From Bacillus methanolicus (GTDB lineage Bacteria > Bacillota > Bacilli > Bacillales > Cytobacillaceae): a DNA stretch of 64,000 bases. The stretch covers positions 691,501 through 755,500 of the forward strand of contig NZ_PNFF01000001.1 in the NCBI RefSeq assembly GCF_028888695.1. The letters are read 5' to 3'. A program made the position numbers and the translations under genes. How positions within the stretch are numbered: the stretch's first letter is position 1; every line of letters starts with the position of its first letter. Below, piece after piece: positions 42,929 to 51,128 of this stretch. Below the pieces are notes generated by a model. That model did not search any database. It was not told where the DNA came from and saw nothing but the letters and a program-made list of their open reading frames with translations.

Positions 42929-42957
42929 TTGCAACAAAATATGTCATATGTTATGAT
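42929..42957 (+). promoter_or_regulatory. rplS promoter
   Basis: TTGCAA (42929-42934), 17-base spacer, TATGAT (42952-42957) preceded by TGT, an extended -10. One of the best sigma-A promoters in the window; start predicted near 42964. Confidence 0.72.
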
Positions 42958-42963
42958 ATTTTT

Positions 42964-43068
42964 CGTGACTGGGCAAAAGAATTTTAGCCTGTTGTCTTTT
43001 TAGAACGATGTTCCGCTGCAATAAAAGTAGTATATTTGCAAGAGCATCTGTGGGAGGAGTTGAAAACG
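42964..43068 (+). promoter_or_regulatory. rplS (L19) mRNA leader
   Basis: About 105 bases between the predicted start and the rplS ATG. Contains small hairpins (GAAC-GAT-GTTC; a TGCAATA/TATATTTGCA pairing near 43018-43040) and no ORF. Length and place agree with the L19 leader family known from Bacillus, thought to mediate autoregulation by L19. Assigned by position and size, not by a covariance search. Confidence 0.5.
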
Positions 43069-43413
43069 ATGCATAAATTAATCGAAGAAATCACAAAAGA
43101 ACAGCTTCGCACTGATATTCCGGCTTTTCGCCCTGGTGATACTGTACGTGTCCACGTGAAAGTTATCGAAGGTTCCCGTGAACGTATCCAGGTGTTTGAA
43201 GGTGTTGTGATAAAGCGTCGTGGCGGCGGCATAAGTGAAACTTTCACTGTTCGTAAAGTTTCCTATGGTGTTGGAGTGGAGCGTACATTCCCATTACACA
43301 CACCAAAAATTGCGAACATCGAAGTAGTGCGCCGCGGTAAAGTTCGCCGTGCTAAGCTTTACTACTTGCGTAGCCTTCGCGGTAAAAAAGCTCGTATTAA
43401 AGAAATTCGATAA
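43069..43413 (+). CDS. rplS: 50S ribosomal protein L19
   Basis: 114 residues starting at ATG 43069 after GGGAGGAG; an in-frame start at 43036 is too early. Lies at the 30S-50S interface. Conserved: [60 protein letters not shown] and [19 protein letters not shown]. Made from its own promoter downstream of trmD. Confidence 0.97.
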   Translation: MHKLIEEITKEQLRTDIPAFRPGDTVRVHVKVIEGSRERIQVFEGVVIKRRGGGISETFTVRKVSYGVGVERTFPLHTPKIANIEVVRRGKVRRAKLYYLRSLRGKKARIKEIR

Positions 43414-43424
43414 TGAGAAATGCA

Positions 43425-43524
43425 GAAGCGCCTTAATCAGGTCCGGGATGTGCAAGTTGAATCACTCAGGAGTCAATGGACCCAGAAGTGATTTGGCTTG
43501 TGGTCTTGAGGACGTGGGCGCTTC
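43425..43524. repeat. GC-rich structured intergenic element C
   Basis: Outer perfect pair GAAGCGCC (43425-43432) / GGCGCTTC (43517-43524); inner CAAG (43453-43456) with AATCACT (43460-43466) opposite AGTGATT (43487-43493) and CTTG (43497-43500). About 100 bases in all, directly after rplS. Same scheme (AGCGCC ... GGCGCT outer stem, inner long hairpin) as elements at 8151 and 41118, although inner sequences differ. Followed by a terminator. Repeat or structured RNA; role unknown. Confidence 0.55.
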
Positions 43525-43533
43525 AACTAGAGA

Positions 43534-43565
43534 AAAAAGGAGCTTGGTGAACAGGCTCCTTTTTC
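43534..43565 (+). terminator. Intrinsic terminator of the rplS transcript
   Basis: Perfect 10-bp stem AAAAAGGAGC (43534-43543) / GCTCCTTTTT (43555-43564) with an 11-base loop; the T run is within and after the 3' arm. Confidence 0.85.
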
Positions 43566-43573
43566 GACTTTTC

Positions 43574-43596
43574 AGAATTATTTAAAAAATAATTCT
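43574..43596. promoter_or_regulatory. AT-rich 10-bp inverted repeat upstream of sipS
   Basis: AGAATTATTT (43574-43583), AAA, AAATAATTCT (43587-43596): perfect arms made almost only of A and T. Lies between the rplS terminator and the signal peptidase gene. No T run follows, so an operator is as likely as a terminator remnant. Confidence 0.3.
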
Positions 43597-43708
43597 CAAT
43601 TGAAAAATTATTTATAAAAAATTGAACCCATCCTGTTTATTTAAAAAAACTTTTGTAAAATAAAGCTATGTATACTACTTTGATAAGTTGAAATGGTGGG
43701 GAAACAAA

Positions 43709-44260
43709 ATGAAGAAAAAGAAAAATGAGTTCTGGGAATGGACAAAGGCGCTTGTCATCGCCGTTCTTTTGGCAGCAGTCATTCGTTACTTTTTATTTGC
43801 GCCGATTGTGGTCGATGGATTGTCGATGATGCCGACGCTTCACGATAAGGACAGAATGATTGTCAATAAGCTGAGTTATAAGATTGGCGAGCCTGAACGA
43901 TTTGATATTATTGTCTTTCATGCACCGGAAAATAGAGATTACATAAAAAGAGTAATCGGTCTTCCTGGAGATCGGATCGAATACAAAAATGATACGCTCT
44001 ATGTTAATGGAAAAGCCTATAAAGAACCATATTTGGAAGAAAAGAAAAAGGAAGTTATAGACGGACCGCTAACAGAGCCATTTACTCTTGAAGAAGTAAT
44101 TGGACAGGAAACAGTTCCGGAGGGGCATCTATTTGTTATGGGTGATAACCGTCGTTACAGCAAGGACAGCCGCCACATCGGAACGATTCCAATGGAGGAT
44201 GTGCTTGGGAAAACATCGATCATTTATTGGCCGATTAAGGATATACGCATTGTGAAATAA
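43709..44260 (+). CDS. sipS: Type I signal peptidase
   Basis: 183 residues. Cleaves signal peptides of secreted proteins at the outer face of the membrane. Basic N-terminus then one membrane helix at about 13-31 ([17 protein letters not shown]). Catalytic Ser39 in [10 protein letters not shown] and Lys80 in [13 protein letters not shown]; the later [14 protein letters not shown] is box E. The single N-terminal anchor marks the prokaryotic-type (P-type) enzyme. ATG 43709 follows GGTGGGGA. B. subtilis has no signal peptidase at this spot; other Bacillaceae do, so the sip paralogue letter (S, T or other) is uncertain. Confidence 0.88.
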   Translation: MKKKKNEFWEWTKALVIAVLLAAVIRYFLFAPIVVDGLSMMPTLHDKDRMIVNKLSYKIGEPERFDIIVFHAPENRDYIKRVIGLPGDRIEYKNDTLYVNGKAYKEPYLEEKKKEVIDGPLTEPFTLEEVIGQETVPEGHLFVMGDNRRYSKDSRHIGTIPMEDVLGKTSIIYWPIKDIRIVK

Positions 44261-44279
44261 GTTTCAGGGAGGTGCTCGT

Positions 44280-45155
44280 TTGACAATTCAATGGTTTCCG
44301 GGGCATATGGCAAAAGCCCGCCGTGAGGTCACGGAAAAGCTAAAACTTGTTGATATTATTTTTGAATTAGTGGATGCTAGAATCCCATATTCTTCAAGAA
44401 ACCCGATGATTGATGAAATCATCCAACACAAACCGAGACTATTGCTCTTAAATAAAGCGGATATGGCTGATCAATCAAAAACAAAAGAATGGATTGAATA
44501 TTTCGAAGCGAATAATATTCGTGCCCTGGCCATCAATTCTCAGGCAGGAACAGGCATGAAGGAAATTGTCTCTCATTCAAGAGAAATTTTAAAAGAAAAA
44601 TTTGACCGGATGATAGCAAAAGGAGTAAAACCGCGGGCGATCCGGGCGATGATCGTCGGAATTCCAAATGCAGGAAAGTCTACGTTGATTAATCGCCTTG
44701 CACGAAAAAATATTGCCAAGACAGGCAATACTCCCGGTGTGACGAAAGCGCAGCAATGGATTAAAGTAGGAAAAGAACTTGAACTTTTAGATACACCCGG
44801 AATTCTCTGGCCGAAATTTGAAGACGAGGAAGTAGGATTAAAACTGGCGCTCACAGGCGCAATTAAAGATACAATCTTAAACTTGCAGGATGTTGCTGTC
44901 TATGCGTTGCGCTTTCTTGAAAGGGAATATCCCGACAGGCTGAAAGACCGCTATCGGCTCGGGATCATTCATGATGATATCGTTGAACTATTTAACGAAA
45001 TCGGAAAATTCCGCGGATGCCTGAAGGGCGGGGGCGAAGTTGATTATGATAAAGTAGCGGAGCTCATTGTCAGAGAAGTAAGGACAGAGAAATTTGGTCC
45101 TTTAACATTCGAAAGGCCAAGAGACCTTGCAAAAGAGGAATCAGATACAGAGTAG
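44280..45155 (+). CDS. rbgA: Ribosome biogenesis GTPase RbgA (YlqF)
   Basis: 291 residues from TTG 44280 ([10 protein letters not shown]) with AGGGAGGTG upstream. Needed for late 50S assembly (L16, L27, L36 incorporation). Circularly permuted GTPase: LNKADM (G4) comes before [17 protein letters not shown] (G1) and DTPGILWPK (G3). C-terminal ANTAR-like helical domain with [20 protein letters not shown]. The start [10 protein letters not shown] is typical. Lies between sipS and rnhB. Confidence 0.95.
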   Translation: MTIQWFPGHMAKARREVTEKLKLVDIIFELVDARIPYSSRNPMIDEIIQHKPRLLLLNKADMADQSKTKEWIEYFEANNIRALAINSQAGTGMKEIVSHSREILKEKFDRMIAKGVKPRAIRAMIVGIPNAGKSTLINRLARKNIAKTGNTPGVTKAQQWIKVGKELELLDTPGILWPKFEDEEVGLKLALTGAIKDTILNLQDVAVYALRFLEREYPDRLKDRYRLGIIHDDIVELFNEIGKFRGCLKGGGEVDYDKVAELIVREVRTEKFGPLTFERPRDLAKEESDTE

Positions 45156-45190
45156 AGGCCTCAAAAAATGAGGTCTTTATTCTTTTTACT
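45154..45190 (+). terminator. Terminator overlapping the rbgA stop
   Basis: AGAGGCCTCA (45154-45163) / TGAGGTCTTT (45169-45178) with two G-T pairs and loop AAAAA; a T-rich tail follows (ATTCTTTTT). The 5' arm includes part of the TAG stop. Confidence 0.7.
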
Positions 45191-45238
45191 ATTTTTCCGA
45201 TAATATATACAACAATTGCTTTTTCGAGGAGAACAGAC

Positions 45239-46018
45239 ATGGGGAAATATACAATCGCTGAAATTGAAAAAAAGCTTCTGTTTGAACAGCCTGATGCTGA
45301 TTTTATCTACAGACTTGAAAAAGATGACCGAAAAGGCGTTCAGCGGGCTTTAAAAAAATGGAAGAAAAACATGGAACAAGAAAAGCGATTACGAGAAAAG
45401 TTTTTTGCGATGATGAAATATGAAAGGAAATTACATAGAGAAGGCTTTTTAAAAATAGCAGGGGTAGATGAAGTTGGCAGGGGCCCGTTAGCAGGTCCGG
45501 TAGTAGCAGCAGCAGTTATTCTTCCACCTGAATTTTATTTGCCCGGAATTGATGATTCAAAAAAACTTACTGAAGCTAAAAGGGAAGAATTCTACGAGAG
45601 GATCACATCATCAGGGGCTGTTATTGGAATCGGAATGATTGACCACGATGAAATCGATCGAATTAATATTAATGAAGCAGCTAAGAAAGCAATGCTTGAA
45701 GCGATAACGAATTTGGATACAAATCCTGATTGCTTGCTGATCGATGCGATGAAACTCGATACGCCGTATCCGTCCGAATCGATTATAAAAGGCGATGCCA
45801 AGAGTGTTTCGATCGCAGCTGCATCGATTGTTGCAAAAGTTGTCAGGGACAATTTCATGAAGAAGTTGGGCTTACTTTTCCCATCGTACGGATTTGAAAA
45901 TAATATGGGCTATGGAACAAAAGAACATCTCGAAGCGATAAAGCGGTTTGGAATTACACCTTACCACCGCAAAAGCTTTGCACCCATTAAACAATTAATG
46001 TTGGAATCCGAAAGGTGA
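45239..46018 (+). CDS. rnhB: Ribonuclease HII
   Basis: 259 residues. Removes ribonucleotides from DNA-RNA hybrids. An N-terminal extension of about 70 residues (helical, basic) precedes the catalytic domain, as in B. subtilis. Active-site acids: IAGVDEVGRGPLAGPVVAAA, the later DCLLIDAMKL, and the conserved KGDAKSVSIAAASIVAKVVRD. Tail: YGFENNMGYGTKEHLEAIKRFG and PYHRKSFAPI. ATG 45239 follows CGAGGAGAAC. Only four bases separate it from ylqG. Confidence 0.95.
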   Translation: MGKYTIAEIEKKLLFEQPDADFIYRLEKDDRKGVQRALKKWKKNMEQEKRLREKFFAMMKYERKLHREGFLKIAGVDEVGRGPLAGPVVAAAVILPPEFYLPGIDDSKKLTEAKREEFYERITSSGAVIGIGMIDHDEIDRININEAAKKAMLEAITNLDTNPDCLLIDAMKLDTPYPSESIIKGDAKSVSIAAASIVAKVVRDNFMKKLGLLFPSYGFENNMGYGTKEHLEAIKRFGITPYHRKSFAPIKQLMLESER

Positions 46019-46022
46019 AGGT

Positions 46023-47321
46023 ATGGAACGAATAACGCTGACATCGCCATTTTTTAAGCAAAATCATTTTAACCAAAGTGAAGCCGCTGTTTTCAGACCT
46101 GGCCAGATTTTTCAAGGGAAAGTTACGAAACTTTTTCCGAATCAAACAGCGGAGGTGCAGGTGGGCAACCAAAAATTTATTGCCCTTCTTGAAGCACCGC
46201 TTTCCAATCAAGAGCGCTATTTGTTTCAAGTCCAGCCGGGCGAAGGGAAAATCCATCTAAAAGTACTCACCACTTCACATGAAGGCGGAACTGCGTCTAT
46301 CAACCATGCGGAACAGGCATTAGCACAATTAAAATTGCCGTCTACAAAAGAAAATATAGAAATCATCCGCTCATTTTTGCAAAACGGACTTCCAATATCA
46401 AAAGAAACGATACAGCTTTCTTCAGAATGGCTCAAATCAGCTCCTTCACTAAAACAAGGGCTTGAAGTGATTCAGCAAATGTTTGAAAAAAATCTCCCAT
46501 TTAGTAATGAAATATTTAACGCTCTTTCTTCATTGCAAAAAAACGAACCTCTACACTCCCTTGTCAGCAACCTTCTTTCTTCATTGAAAGAAACGGAGCT
46601 GACGGAAACCGGGACAATTCTTAAAAACATATTGCCGAAATTAACTGTTGCTGAAAAAGAAAACGTCGGGGGTCAAGCTCCGTTAATCACAGTTCAGTTA
46701 AAGAAATTCATTTCTCATTTTGGATTTGATTATGAACATAATCTCCACCAATTTATTAATAATAAGACAAAGGACGGTTCTTTTCATACAGAAATGGTAA
46801 AGCCGCTTTTGATTCAGTTTATAAATGAACAGCCGCCGCTAATGCAAAAAGAAGCGGCTGAACAGCTGCTGAACAGAATAACAGGGCTCCAGGTTCTCTC
46901 GCAGGAAACAGGGCCCATCATGCAGTTTGTCGTTCAGATTCCGATTTCTTTTTGGAACAAAACAACAGATTTAACGATGCAATGGAGCGGACGGAAAAAA
47001 CCGAACGGAAAAATAGATCCGGATTTTTGCCGAATTCTTTTTTATTTGGATTTAGAACATATAAAGGAAACAATGATTGATGTGCAAGTTCAAAACCGAA
47101 TTATGCGCATTACTGTTATTAATGAAAATCAAGAACTAAAAAAATTAGCCATGAAATTTTTAGGCGAGCTGAAAGAAAAGCTTTCCGCCTTTAATTTCCA
47201 TCTTTCAGCTGTTCATTTTGAAACACCTCATGAACAACTTCTAAAGCCAAGTCCAGCCTCTAAAAAGCTTCGAAGCGTGTTTGATCCGAACAAGTATCAG
47301 GGAGTCGATCTGAAGATATGA
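46023..47321 (+). CDS. ylqG: FliK-like (hook-length-control-like) protein YlqG
   Basis: 432 residues; B. subtilis YlqG occupies the same place. No signal peptide. The N-terminal 90 residues form a possible small beta domain (PGQIFQGKVTKLFPNQTAEV). A long variable middle is rich in Gln, Ser and Lys. The last about 85 residues match the pattern of the FliK C-terminal domain: LEHIKETMIDVQVQNRIMR, then NENQELKKLAMKFLGELKEK and FNFHLSAVHFE. FliK measures hook length and switches export by touching FlhB. ylqG overlaps ylqH (an FlhB-C-like protein) by four bases, far from the fla/che operon. Function is unknown; the FliK link is by pattern. Confidence 0.7.
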   Translation: MERITLTSPFFKQNHFNQSEAAVFRPGQIFQGKVTKLFPNQTAEVQVGNQKFIALLEAPLSNQERYLFQVQPGEGKIHLKVLTTSHEGGTASINHAEQALAQLKLPSTKENIEIIRSFLQNGLPISKETIQLSSEWLKSAPSLKQGLEVIQQMFEKNLPFSNEIFNALSSLQKNEPLHSLVSNLLSSLKETELTETGTILKNILPKLTVAEKENVGGQAPLITVQLKKFISHFGFDYEHNLHQFINNKTKDGSFHTEMVKPLLIQFINEQPPLMQKEAAEQLLNRITGLQVLSQETGPIMQFVVQIPISFWNKTTDLTMQWSGRKKPNGKIDPDFCRILFYLDLEHIKETMIDVQVQNRIMRITVINENQELKKLAMKFLGELKEKLSAFNFHLSAVHFETPHEQLLKPSPASKKLRSVFDPNKYQGVDLKI

Positions 47322-47608
47322 ACAGAAAGGACAAGCTTGCCAGAAAAGAAGCGATTGCACTCAAATATGATCAAACGATCCATGACGCTCCGAAGGTGGT
47401 TGCAAAAGGACAAGGGAGAATCGCAGAAAACATAATTAAAAAAGCAAAGGAAAACAATATACCAGTACAGGAAGACCGAAATCTTGTTGAACTGCTAAGT
47501 GAACTGAATATCAATGAAAGTATTCCCGAGGAATTATACAGTGCAGTTGCAGAAGTGTTTGCCTTTATTTACAGGACAGACCGGGAAGCAGGAAAACGAA
47601 AGAAATAG
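47318..47608 (+). CDS. ylqH: FlhB C-terminal-domain-like protein YlqH
   Basis: 96 residues matching only the cytoplasmic FlhB-CC fragment of the export-switch protein: EAIALKYDQTIHDAPKVVAK, GRIAENIIKKAKENNIPVQE, NINESIPEELYSAVAEVFAF. It begins just before where FlhB is cut in its NPTH motif; here the corresponding residues are LARK, so no autocleavage site and no membrane domain. It thus resembles the processed product. ATG 47318 overlaps ylqG and is preceded by a purine-rich AGGGAG. Role unknown; a partner of YlqG is inferred from the FliK-FlhB analogy. Confidence 0.75.
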   Translation: MNRKDKLARKEAIALKYDQTIHDAPKVVAKGQGRIAENIIKKAKENNIPVQEDRNLVELLSELNINESIPEELYSAVAEVFAFIYRTDREAGKRKK

Positions 47609-47735
47609 ATCAATAAAATTTTTTTAATAAAATTCCTATTGCCTGGTTATCAACAGTTATTCCTGTAATAGCAGCGTAGTTGAATAGTATTGTTTTCAAA
47701 ATTCTTTATAAAATAGAATCTTTTCAGGATAATGG

Positions 47736-47777
47736 TAGACAATGTATTTGTCATTATATAAAATGAAAGCGCAGTCT
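47736..47777 (+). promoter_or_regulatory. Probable sucCD promoter with cre-like site
   Basis: TAGACA (47736-47741), 17-base spacer, TAAAAT (47759-47764). Immediately downstream TGAAAGCGCAGTCT (47764-47777) matches the CcpA cre consensus at 12 of 14 positions, placed around the transcription start. Promoter fair, cre weak. Confidence 0.4.
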
Positions 47778-47813
47778 ATTTTTTTTTTGAAGAGTTTGAT
47801 TGGAGGATGGGAA

Positions 47814-48971
47814 ATGAATATCCACGAGTATCAGGGAAAAGAAATCCTCAGAAAATACGGGGTAACGGTTCCAAATGGAAAAGTGGCTTTTACGGTTGAA
47901 GAAGCTGTTGAAGCTGCGAAAGAACTCGGAACGGAAGTTTGTGTTGTTAAAGCGCAAATACACGCAGGCGGACGCGGAAAAGCCGGCGGTGTGAAAGTTG
48001 CAAAAAGTTTAGAAGAAGTGCGTACATATGCGAGTGAAATTTTGGGCAAAACGTTAGTGACTCATCAAACAGGCCCTGAGGGGAAAGAAGTAAAGCGCTT
48101 ACTTATCGAGGAAGGCTGCGATATCAAAAAAGAATATTATGTAGGATTAGTGCTTGACCGGGCTACATCACGCGTCGTTTTAATGGCCTCTGAAGAAGGC
48201 GGAACAGAAATTGAAGAAGTGGCCGCTAAAACTCCGGAAAAAATCTTCAAAGAAGAAATTGACCCTGTCGTGGGCTTAACTGCCTTCCAGGCTCGCCGGA
48301 TCGCTTTTAATATTAATATTCCCAAGGAATTAGTGAATCAGGCTGTTAAATTTATGATGGGCTTATATCAAGCTTATATTGAAAAGGATTGTTCGATCGC
48401 GGAAATTAATCCGCTTGTTGTTACCGGAGACGGGAAGGTAATGGCATTGGATGCCAAGTTAAACTTTGACTCAAATGCACTTTACCGTCATAAAGACATT
48501 CTTGAATTACGTGATTTAGACGAAGAAGATCCGAAAGAAATTGAAGCTTCCAAATATGATTTAAGTTACATTTCCCTTGACGGAAATATCGGCTGCATGG
48601 TAAACGGAGCAGGACTTGCAATGGCTACAATGGATATCGTGAAATATTACGGCGGCGAACCGGCAAACTTCCTTGATGTCGGCGGCGGCGCATCTGCTGA
48701 GAAGGTAACGGAAGCATTTAAAATCATCCTTTCTGATCCGAACGTAAAAGGTATTTTCGTAAATATCTTTGGCGGAATTATGAAATGTGATGTCATCGCC
48801 ACAGGCGTAGTGGAAGCTGCGAAGCAAGTTGGATTGAAAGTTCCTTTAGTTGTTCGCCTTGAAGGAACAAACGTTGAATTAGGCAAAAAAATATTGAATG
48901 AGTCGGGATTAAATATTATTGCAGCTGAATCTATGGCTGACGGTGCGCAAAAAATCGTTTCATTAGTGTAA
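47814..48971 (+). CDS. sucC: Succinyl-CoA synthetase, ADP-forming, beta subunit
   Basis: 385 residues. Forms ATP from succinyl-CoA in the TCA cycle. ATP-grasp fold at the N-terminus ([33 protein letters not shown]), CoA-ligase domain at the C-terminus with [13 protein letters not shown] and [19 protein letters not shown] 47814 follows TGGAGGATGGG; an in-frame start at 47742 has no ribosome-binding site and lies inside the promoter. Pair with sucD, 21 bases downstream. Confidence 0.96.
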   Translation: MNIHEYQGKEILRKYGVTVPNGKVAFTVEEAVEAAKELGTEVCVVKAQIHAGGRGKAGGVKVAKSLEEVRTYASEILGKTLVTHQTGPEGKEVKRLLIEEGCDIKKEYYVGLVLDRATSRVVLMASEEGGTEIEEVAAKTPEKIFKEEIDPVVGLTAFQARRIAFNINIPKELVNQAVKFMMGLYQAYIEKDCSIAEINPLVVTGDGKVMALDAKLNFDSNALYRHKDILELRDLDEEDPKEIEASKYDLSYISLDGNIGCMVNGAGLAMATMDIVKYYGGEPANFLDVGGGASAEKVTEAFKIILSDPNVKGIFVNIFGGIMKCDVIATGVVEAAKQVGLKVPLVVRLEGTNVELGKKILNESGLNIIAAESMADGAQKIVSLV

Positions 48972-48992
48972 GGGCGAGAAAGGGGAATTAAA

Positions 48993-49895
48993 GTGAGCAT
49001 TTTCATTAATAAAGATACGAAAGTGATCGTACAAGGGATTACAGGTTCAACTGCCCTTTTCCATACAAAACAAATGCTTGAATATGGAACGCAAATTGTT
49101 GGAGGAACTTCTCCCGGAAAAGGCGGCATGAATGTTGAAGGAGTACCTGTATTCAATACAGTTAAAGAAGCTGTTGAAGCAACGGGCGCCAATGCTTCTG
49201 TTATTTACGTACCGGCTCCATTTGCAGCTGATGCCATTTTAGAAGCGGTAGATGCAGAGCTTGATATTGTCATTTGTATTACAGAACATATTCCTGTTCT
49301 TGATATGGTAAAAGTAAAACGTTACATGGAAGGCAAGAAAACACGCCTCATCGGGCCAAACTGCCCTGGTGTTATTACTCCGGAAGAGTGCAAAATTGGG
49401 ATCATGCCCGGATACATTCATAAAAAAGGACATGTCGGCGTTGTTTCCCGATCCGGAACATTAACATATGAAGCGGTTCACCAATTAACTCAAGCAGGTA
49501 TCGGGCAATCTACTGCTGTCGGCATCGGCGGAGACCCTGTGAATGGCACAAACTTTATCGATGTTTTAAAAGCGTTTAATGAAGACCCTGAAACATATGC
49601 CGTAATCATGATCGGGGAAATAGGCGGTACAGCAGAAGAAGAAGCCGCACATTGGATTAAAGAGAATATGACAAAACCGGTTGTCGGCTTTATCGGCGGA
49701 CGCACAGCACCTCCGGGAAAACGGATGGGCCATGCCGGCGCGATTATTTCAGGAGGAAAAGGAACAGCAGATGAAAAAATCCGCGTAATGAATGAGTGCG
49801 GCATTGAAGTTGCTGATACACCGGCAGTCATGGGTGAAACATTAATTAAAGTTTTAAAAGAAAAAGGACTTTACGACAAATGTAAAACACATTAA
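48993..49895 (+). CDS. sucD: Succinyl-CoA synthetase, alpha subunit
   Basis: 300 residues from GTG 48993 (after GAAAGGGGAATTAAA). CoA-binding N-terminal domain ([26 protein letters not shown]). The phosphohistidine lies in [17 protein letters not shown] near residue 247. [13 protein letters not shown] and [12 protein letters not shown] are family motifs. Followed by a terminator 12 bases on. Works as heterodimer with SucC. Confidence 0.96.
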   Translation: MSIFINKDTKVIVQGITGSTALFHTKQMLEYGTQIVGGTSPGKGGMNVEGVPVFNTVKEAVEATGANASVIYVPAPFAADAILEAVDAELDIVICITEHIPVLDMVKVKRYMEGKKTRLIGPNCPGVITPEECKIGIMPGYIHKKGHVGVVSRSGTLTYEAVHQLTQAGIGQSTAVGIGGDPVNGTNFIDVLKAFNEDPETYAVIMIGEIGGTAEEEAAHWIKENMTKPVVGFIGGRTAPPGKRMGHAGAIISGGKGTADEKIRVMNECGIEVADTPAVMGETLIKVLKEKGLYDKCKTH

Positions 49896-49907
49896 TTTAT
49901 CTCATAA

Positions 49908-49937
49908 AAGTCCCTCTTTCTTGGAGGGGCTTATTTC
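49908..49937 (+). terminator. Intrinsic terminator after sucD
   Basis: AAGTCCCTC (49908-49916) / GAGGGGCTT (49924-49932), one G-T pair, seven-base loop, tail ATTTC. Moderate. Confidence 0.65.
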
Positions 49938-49978
49938 TTCATCTACTTTTCTCGAAAAACGATATTGGAGGTTGAAAT

Positions 49979-50839
49979 ATGGATAATTTTCGAAACCGGC
50001 TCATTCACTTGCATCATTGCCGGGGAATTAGCTGGAAGACCATTTATCATTTTCTGAAGCAAGACCCCCAGCTTAAATCTCTTCCAAAGTCTTTTCCTTA
50101 TCTAAAAGAACACTCTCCTGTTTATTCCGAATGCTTTTCAGACCTTAACTCTCAAGCCATCCATGAACAAATCCGCCAATACCCTTCAAATCAAATCCAT
50201 GCCATTACGATTTTTGATGATGAATATCCCGCTCTTTTGAAAGAGATTTATCAGCCGCCATGGGTCATTTATGCAAAAGGCGATCTCTCACTGCTTCAGT
50301 CCCCGCGAAAATTGGCGGTCGTAGGATCCCGTGAATCAACAGCATATGGCGAAAGAGCCATTAAATACTTGTTTCCGAAGTTAATTGAAAATGATTATGT
50401 AATCGTAAGCGGACTTGCAAAAGGAATCGATGCTCTGGCTCACCGTTATGCCATTGAAAATAAGGGCCGGACGATCGGTGTGATTGCGGGCGGTTTTTAT
50501 CACCTTTACCCGAGAGAAACAGCAAAGTTGGCCATCGAAATGATGAGAACCCAGCTTGTCATTTCTGAATACCCTCCGGATACAAGGCCGACAAGATGGC
50601 AGTTTCCAATGCGAAATCGAATCATTAGCGGCCTTACATCAGGCACATTAGTAATAGAAGCAAAAAAGAAAAGCGGTTCTTTGATTACGGCAAACTATGC
50701 ACTGAATGAGGGCAGAGAAGTTTTTGCTTTGCCCGGCAGTATATTTAGCATATTTTCGTTAGGAACAAATGAATTGATACAACAAGGGGCAAAAATGGTC
50801 ATCAGGCCGGAAGATATTTTTGAAGAATTTTCATTTTAA
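49979..50839 (+). CDS. dprA: DNA processing protein DprA (Smf)
   Basis: 286 residues. In competent cells DprA binds incoming single-stranded DNA and loads RecA. N-terminal helical (SAM-like) part about 1-75, then the Rossmann-like core: FDDEYPALLKEI, LAVVGSRESTAYGERAI, YVIVSGLAKGIDALAHRYA, GGRTIGV-type GRTIGVIAGGF, and FPMRNRIISGLTSGTLVIEAKKKSGSLITANYALNEGREVFALPG (core motifs). It lacks the C-terminal winged-helix domain of some longer relatives. ATG follows TTGGAGG. The gene is also present in non-competent Bacillus, so competence is not proven. Confidence 0.93.
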   Translation: MDNFRNRLIHLHHCRGISWKTIYHFLKQDPQLKSLPKSFPYLKEHSPVYSECFSDLNSQAIHEQIRQYPSNQIHAITIFDDEYPALLKEIYQPPWVIYAKGDLSLLQSPRKLAVVGSRESTAYGERAIKYLFPKLIENDYVIVSGLAKGIDALAHRYAIENKGRTIGVIAGGFYHLYPRETAKLAIEMMRTQLVISEYPPDTRPTRWQFPMRNRIISGLTSGTLVIEAKKKSGSLITANYALNEGREVFALPGSIFSIFSLGTNELIQQGAKMVIRPEDIFEEFSF

Positions 50840-51128
50840 CAGCTTTTTGGAATGTTTTGCTTGCTGTTTTGATATAAATCAATAAACAAAAAACTCGTAC
50901 ATTGACTTGCAGTTAAAAAATTTTTAACAAAAAGCTTGAAATTATTTATAAACTGTTATACATTTTGCAACAGGTATTAGAAATGGGACTTGATGCTAAT
51001 AATGGATGTTGGTTAAATATAATACACTGCATTGTTAACGGTTACCGACAATAATCTTCTTTGACATTTTCCCATAGATTGCACAATAATAATAGTTAAT
51101 TTATTATCCCTCTTAAGGAGGCTACTGG
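50840..51128. other. AT-rich spacer between dprA and topA
   Basis: 289 bases with no ORF and no terminator of good quality. Several promoter-like hexamers occur (TTGAAA at 50936 with TATACA 15 bases on; TATAAT at 51018), none at standard spacing. It must contain the topA promoter, which I cannot place with confidence. topA transcription is often supercoiling-sensitive. Confidence 0.5.

Noticed and set aside
43349-43585. 78-residue frame from within rplS through element C and its terminator
   Set aside because: Starts inside rplS in another frame and crosses a terminator; no family resemblance.
48647-49192. 181-residue minus-strand frame across the sucC-sucD junction
   Set aside because: Opposes two certain genes; no start signal or family match.
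50936-50962. TTGAAA ... TATACA as topA promoter
   Set aside because: Spacing of 15 bases is too short for confidence; left unassigned.
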